DNA of 8,389 nucleotides from Microcoleaceae cyanobacterium UBA11344 (lineage in GTDB: Bacteria > Cyanobacteriota > Cyanobacteriia > Cyanobacteriales > Microcoleaceae). Position numbers and translations under genes: made by a program. The notes below the pieces were generated by a model. The model was not told the origin of the DNA. It was given only the letters and a program-made list of their open reading frames with translations, and did not search any database. The stretch is taken from positions 1-8,389 of the forward strand of contig DMYK01000060.1 of the NCBI GenBank assembly GCA_003483675.1, written 5' to 3'. Position 1 is the first letter of the stretch; the number at the start of each line of letters is the position of its first letter. This document shows, piece by piece, positions 5,428 through 8,389 of the stretch.

Positions 5428-5898
5428 GTGGCTGTGAAACCAATTCGTTCATTAGAAGATGCTTTAAATCGCTGTCAGGCGATGGGAATGCGCTTGAGCC
5501 GCCAGCGTCGATTTATTCTCGAACTCCTGTGGCAGGCGCAAGAACACCTCTCTGCGCGCGAAATTTACGATCGCCTGAACCAACAATCGCATTCGATCGG
5601 TCACACTTCTGTGTATCAAAATCTCGAAGCTCTTTCGAGAGAGGGGATTATTGAGTGCATAGAGCGATCGGAGGGACGCTTGTACGGCAATGTGAGTGAC
5701 TCTCACTCTCACGTAAACTGTCTGGATACGGCTCAGATCCTCGACATTCATGTGGAATTGCCCAAAGACTTGGTGGCACAAATCGAACAGCAAACAGGGG
5801 TTCGGATTGTAGATTACCGCATCGACTTCTACGGCTATCGATCGCCCGAGTCCGCCACAGAAAGCTCGATCGCCAGCGCTCCGCCGCCTGCTGCGTGA
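5428..5898 (+). CDS. Fur-family transcriptional repressor, PerR/FurC-like
   Basis: This protein of up to 156 residues belongs to the Fur superfamily of metal-dependent winged-helix repressors. The DNA-binding half (about 10-85) shows MRLSRQRRFILELL, HLSAREIYDRLNQQ and the recognition helix GHTSVYQNLEALSREGII. The dimerisation half has DSHSHVNC (91-98) and LDIHVELP (105-112), which supply metal-binding His residues. The structural-zinc CxxC pairs of typical Fur are absent: cysteines are only at 16, 77 and 98, and NCLDT replaces the usual CxxCG. The pattern resembles the peroxide-responsive PerR/FurC branch of cyanobacteria, so a role in oxidative-stress repression is likely; this subtype call is from memory of family features. 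GTG 5428 and GTG 5434 are both in frame. The only ribosome-like site (GAAGG, 5421-5425) is better spaced for 5434. The tail (139-156) is Ser/Ala/Pro-rich and probably disordered. Confidence 0.85.
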   Translation: MAVKPIRSLEDALNRCQAMGMRLSRQRRFILELLWQAQEHLSAREIYDRLNQQSHSIGHTSVYQNLEALSREGIIECIERSEGRLYGNVSDSHSHVNCLDTAQILDIHVELPKDLVAQIEQQTGVRIVDYRIDFYGYRSPESATESSIASAPPPAA

Positions 5899-6372
5899 AG
5901 GGAGCTGGAAACTTTGGCAGCAAAGGTCTACAGATATCAACAACGTTACTCATTTTGGAGAGGATTTTCGGATTGAGAGCTGAAACTCAAAGCCGCCCTC
6001 CGGCCCGGCGGCAGAAGTTAGCCAACTGCAAGACGAGGGAAAAATATTGAGTGAACAAATAAAAATTCCTCAAAAATTCAGCCTTCGGCTTCAGACTGCT
6101 TGAGGCTTTAGCATTGAACCGACTGAGGAGTGCCTTCTACTGTTCTTGGTTGCACATTGCCTCCTGGATCTGTTAATAACTATTCGATAACCGTGCTTAA
6201 ATAAGGATGTGGAACAGACTGCCAAAGTTTGTCACAATCCGCAATGCCAAAAGCATCAGCTTTGAACCAAAGCCCAAAATCCGATCTAGATTATGAGCTT
6301 CGGTTCTCTGGCAACCTGCCTACCTACCAACTGGGTTAGGCGACCTAGCGCATTACAGGACAGGCTGAAGTA
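5899..6372. other. 474-base spacer without a convincing gene
   Basis: No frame with coding character is seen on either strand beyond antisense readings of neighbours. It contains a GC hairpin (5992-6012), a second small stem (CCTCAA 6068-6073 with TTGAGG 6100-6105, enclosing AGCC-TTC-GGCT), and a weak promoter-like pair TTGCAC (6150-6155) and TTAATA (6173-6178) at 17-base spacing. The promoter would serve the large gene at 6373 through a leader of about 190 bases. No tRNA or known riboswitch is recognisable. Confidence 0.5.
5992..6012. terminator. GC-rich hairpin downstream of the Fur-family gene
   Basis: GCCGCC (5992-5997) pairs with GGCGGC (6007-6012) around a 9-base loop. It is stable and lies about 95 bases after the stop, but no T-run follows. 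It could be a factor-assisted terminator or a dispersed palindrome. Confidence 0.35.
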
Positions 6373-8389
6373 ATGGCGAGACGACAATCAGACCAATTCC
6401 ACACACCACCGCAATACAACCCATCCCCTAAGCCGACAGCACAGTTAAGTGCAGAGGCTCCGACAGGGGATTCTAGTTCAGAAGCAACGATGCCACCTCT
6501 AGAGAGTAAAAGAACTTTTTGGCAGTGGCAACTGATCTGGCTGAGTCTCCTGGTGGGATTTGGCATCACCGGGGCCGCTGCATTCCTGTGGTTGTTGACG
6601 ATGCCACCGCCTCCAAATTGCCAACAACTGTCGCCGCTGGCGGCGGACGGGGAGCGACTTTACTGCGCTCAACAAGCAGCTAAGTCGGGCAAGCTAGAAC
6701 AACTAGAAGCTTCCATCGCACTGGTGCAGGCTTGGCCGAAAGAACACCCGCTTTACTCGCAAGGCCAACAATTGGTGGGGGACTGGTCGAAAGCCATTTT
6801 GGGATTTGCCAAGGCAAAAATTGAGATGGGCGATTTGAAAGGCGCTCTGGAGATTGTGGCGACAATTCCGAAAACCAGTCGGTCTTACCCAGAGGTCCAG
6901 GAGGCTGTTACGGCTTGGGAGAAAAATTGGCAGGAGGGGCAAAATATTTACGATCAGGCTCAGGCAGCTTTGAAAACAGAGGATTTAAGGAAGGCATGGG
7001 ATTATGCTCAAGCTCTGTTTAAGCTGGAAAATGTGTTTTGGAGTCAGAAACGCTACAACGAGCTAGTCCAGCAGATTGCTTTGGAAAGAAACGGCTGGCA
7101 GCGCTTGCAAGAGGCGAGAAATATGGCGCAGGAGGGAACTCCGCAAAAGTTCGCTGAGGCGATCATCTTGGCTCGCAAAATAGATCCGCAGCTATTGGCG
7201 CGCGCCAAAGCGGAGCTGGAAATCGCAGGCTGGAGCCGGATTTTGCTGGCAATGGCTACTAAGCAGTTGGCGGCGAAAAACCTCCTTGGGGCGATCGAGG
7301 CTGCTTCTGTCGTACCACAGGATTCGCCTCTGTTTGCGGAAGCTCAAGATTTGATGCAATTGGGTAGAGCTCAGGCGGTGACATGGAACCAGTCGATTAC
7401 AACACCTCTGGGGGAACACATTTTTAGCTTGCTCGAAGGCCAGGGGGCTGCTAGTCAAATTGCTCCAGGCCGTCCTCTATACCAGCAGGCTCAAACTCAA
7501 ATAGAAAATTTGCAGGTGCAGTTTCAAGATTTGCTAAGGCTGCAAGTGGCGAGTACGATCGCCAGTTTGGGTCAGTCTGGGACGTTTGAGGTGGCGATCG
7601 AGCAAGCCCAAAGGATCGGCCTGTTGCAGCCGCGACGGGTGCACGCTCAAACTTTGATCGCTGCTTGGCGCAAGGAAATTCAGCGGATAGAAGACCAAGC
7701 TTTTCTGATGCTGGCGAAGCAGTTGGCAGAACCGGGAACGGTTGAGGGACTCAAAGGTGGCATTGCTCAGGCACTTCTGATCGCTCAAAATCGCCCCCGC
7801 AGAATAGAGGCGCAAACTCTGCTGGCGAGCTGGACGAAACGCATAGAAGTGGTTCAAGATCAGCCTTTTTTGGACGAAGCGCTAGCCCTGGCGAAGCAAG
7901 GAAAACTTAGCGCCGCGATCGAGAGCGCATCGGAAATTAAGAGCGGTAGGACTCTGTACGCCAAAGCTCAGGAGAATGTCGATCAGTGGGTGGGCGAACT
8001 GCAAGTGGCTCAAGATCGACCGATTCTCGATCGAGCTGCTGAATTGGCGTCTCAAGGCCGACTAGGAGCAGCAATCAATATGGCTTCCCAAATCAGCTAC
8101 GGTAGGGCGCTGCACTCTGAGGCGGCGGGTGCGATCGGGCGCTGGAGTGCGGAACTGAGAGCCAACACAGCACCCCCACAGGCGGCGGAGCGCGATCGCT
8201 CTTCGGAGCAGGCGCGAGAGGAGCAGTACGCCCCGGCTCCGGCGCGAGAGGAGGAATACGCCCCGGAGCCGGCGCGAGAGGAGCAGTACGCGCCGCCTCC
8301 CGAACCGGAGCCGGCTGCTGAGCCTTACTATCCGCCAGCCCGACAAGAGGCCCCGGCTCCCGAACCAGAGCCTTATTATCCGCCAGCCC
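6373..8389 (+). CDS. Large single-pass membrane protein with TPR-like helical repeats (3' end outside window)
   Basis: The frame starts at ATG 6373 (in-frame stop at 6346 upstream) and stays open for 672 codons to the window edge. Residues 1-47 are polar and proline-rich. One transmembrane helix lies at about 52-76 (WQLIWLSLLVGFGITGAAAF), so the rest probably faces the periplasm or lumen, though orientation is not proven. Cysteines 83 and 98 flank the start of the exported part and could form a disulfide. From about 95 to 600 the protein is Ala/Gln/Leu-rich helical repeats, with the pattern W...A..LA..G.L..AI..A..I....LY..AQ. Tryptophans at 487, 539 and 591 are exactly 52 residues apart; earlier ones at 138, 182, 242, 287 and 432 show looser periods. 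A Pro/Glu-rich tail follows. I see no ATP-binding or catalytic motif. A scaffold or protein-interaction role is inferred; I recognise no named gene. The start codon has no strong ribosome site. Confidence 0.85.
   Translation, partial: MARRQSDQFHTPPQYNPSPKPTAQLSAEAPTGDSSSEATMPPLESKRTFWQWQLIWLSLLVGFGITGAAAFLWLLTMPPPPNCQQLSPLAADGERLYCAQQAAKSGKLEQLEASIALVQAWPKEHPLYSQGQQLVGDWSKAILGFAKAKIEMGDLKGALEIVATIPKTSRSYPEVQEAVTAWEKNWQEGQNIYDQAQAALKTEDLRKAWDYAQALFKLENVFWSQKRYNELVQQIALERNGWQRLQEARNMAQEGTPQKFAEAIILARKIDPQLLARAKAELEIAGWSRILLAMATKQLAAKNLLGAIEAASVVPQDSPLFAEAQDLMQLGRAQAVTWNQSITTPLGEHIFSLLEGQGAASQIAPGRPLYQQAQTQIENLQVQFQDLLRLQVASTIASLGQSGTFEVAIEQAQRIGLLQPRRVHAQTLIAAWRKEIQRIEDQAFLMLAKQLAEPGTVEGLKGGIAQALLIAQNRPRRIEAQTLLASWTKRIEVVQDQPFLDEALALAKQGKLSAAIESASEIKSGRTLYAKAQENVDQWVGELQVAQDRPILDRAAELASQGRLGAAINMASQISYGRALHSEAAGAIGRWSAELRANTAPPQAAERDRSSEQAREEQYAPAPAREEEYAPEPAREEQYAPPPEPEPAAEPYYPPARQEAPAPEPEPYYPPA
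8212..8301 (+). repeat. 30-base tandem repeat, three copies, coding for AREEQYAPxP
   Basis: Three units at 8212-8241, 8242-8271 and 8272-8301 encode AREEQYAPAP, AREEEYAPEP and AREEQYAPPP. They are nearly identical at the DNA level (each begins GCGCGAGAGGAG) and in frame, so copy number could vary by slippage without breaking the gene. Confidence 0.9.
8320..8388 (+). repeat. Second tail repeat, EPYYPPA, 48-base spacing
   Basis: GAGCCTTACTATCCGCCAGC at 8320-8339 recurs at 8368-8387 with only silent differences, encoding EPYYPPA twice, 16 residues apart. The array reaches the window edge and probably continues. Tyr/Pro-rich repeats point to an extended, disordered tail. Confidence 0.8.

Noticed and set aside
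5464..5943. 159-codon minus-strand frame opposite the Fur-family gene
   Set aside because: It is antisense to a well-supported gene, has no recognisable domain, and its composition follows from the codon use of the opposite strand.
6053..6100. Short peptide frame beginning LSEQIKIPQKF in the spacer before 6373
   Set aside because: It is only about 18 codons, starts at TTG without a ribosome site and overlaps hairpin sequence.
8062..8346. 94-codon minus-strand frame rich in Arg, Leu and Ser
   Set aside because: It is the complement of the Pro/Glu/Ala repeat tail of the large plus-strand gene; its own repeats are a by-product.

Overview
The window looks like chromosomal DNA from a filamentous cyanobacterium, probably of the Oscillatoria/Microcoleus type. 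Six perfect GCGATCGC (HIP1) octamers and many GCGATCG/CGATCGC variants are present. The spacers are full of short palindromic repeats, and the gene set (WD40 repeats, VapBC, an Hpt phosphotransfer protein, a Fur-family repressor, a large single-pass TPR-like protein) fits that group. The genus is inferred; nothing in the window fixes it.

Layout. 1-207 is the 3' end of a WD40-repeat gene. 208-383 is a spacer with three copies of a GAAACC/GGTTTC palindrome. 384-991 is a vapBC toxin-antitoxin pair in which vapC is frameshifted. 992-1538 has one doubtful 53-codon ORF and three different repeat elements. 1539-2717 encodes an M20-family amidohydrolase with its active-site motifs present. 2718-2918 holds two hairpin repeats, one lying between convergent genes. 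2919-3606 (minus strand) is a DUF1345 membrane protein gene broken near its 3' end. 3774-4119 is a small, unrecognised reading frame that is also broken. 4298-5284 encodes an Hpt-domain protein, 5428-5898 a Fur-family repressor of the PerR/FurC type, and 6373-8389 a large membrane-anchored helical-repeat protein. This last gene has no stop and runs off the right edge; it is the largest gene in the window.

Three unrelated genes within about 3.1 kb (vapC, the DUF1345 gene and the small ORF at 3774) are each broken by what reads as one extra base. In each case the downstream frame continues as well-conserved, uneroded coding sequence. This is the most notable pattern here. Base-level sequencing or assembly error is the simplest explanation; recent gene decay is the alternative. 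The genes at 1539-2717 and 4298-8389 show no breaks.

The plus-strand genes from 4298 onward sit in the same direction but are 143 and 474 bases apart, so I do not claim an operon. They represent phosphorelay signalling, peroxide- or metal-responsive repression and an envelope-anchored scaffold protein. I see no tRNA, rRNA, CRISPR array, transposase or phage gene, and no convincing new multi-gene system. The main value of the window lies in the broken genes, the repeat content and the uncharacterised proteins.
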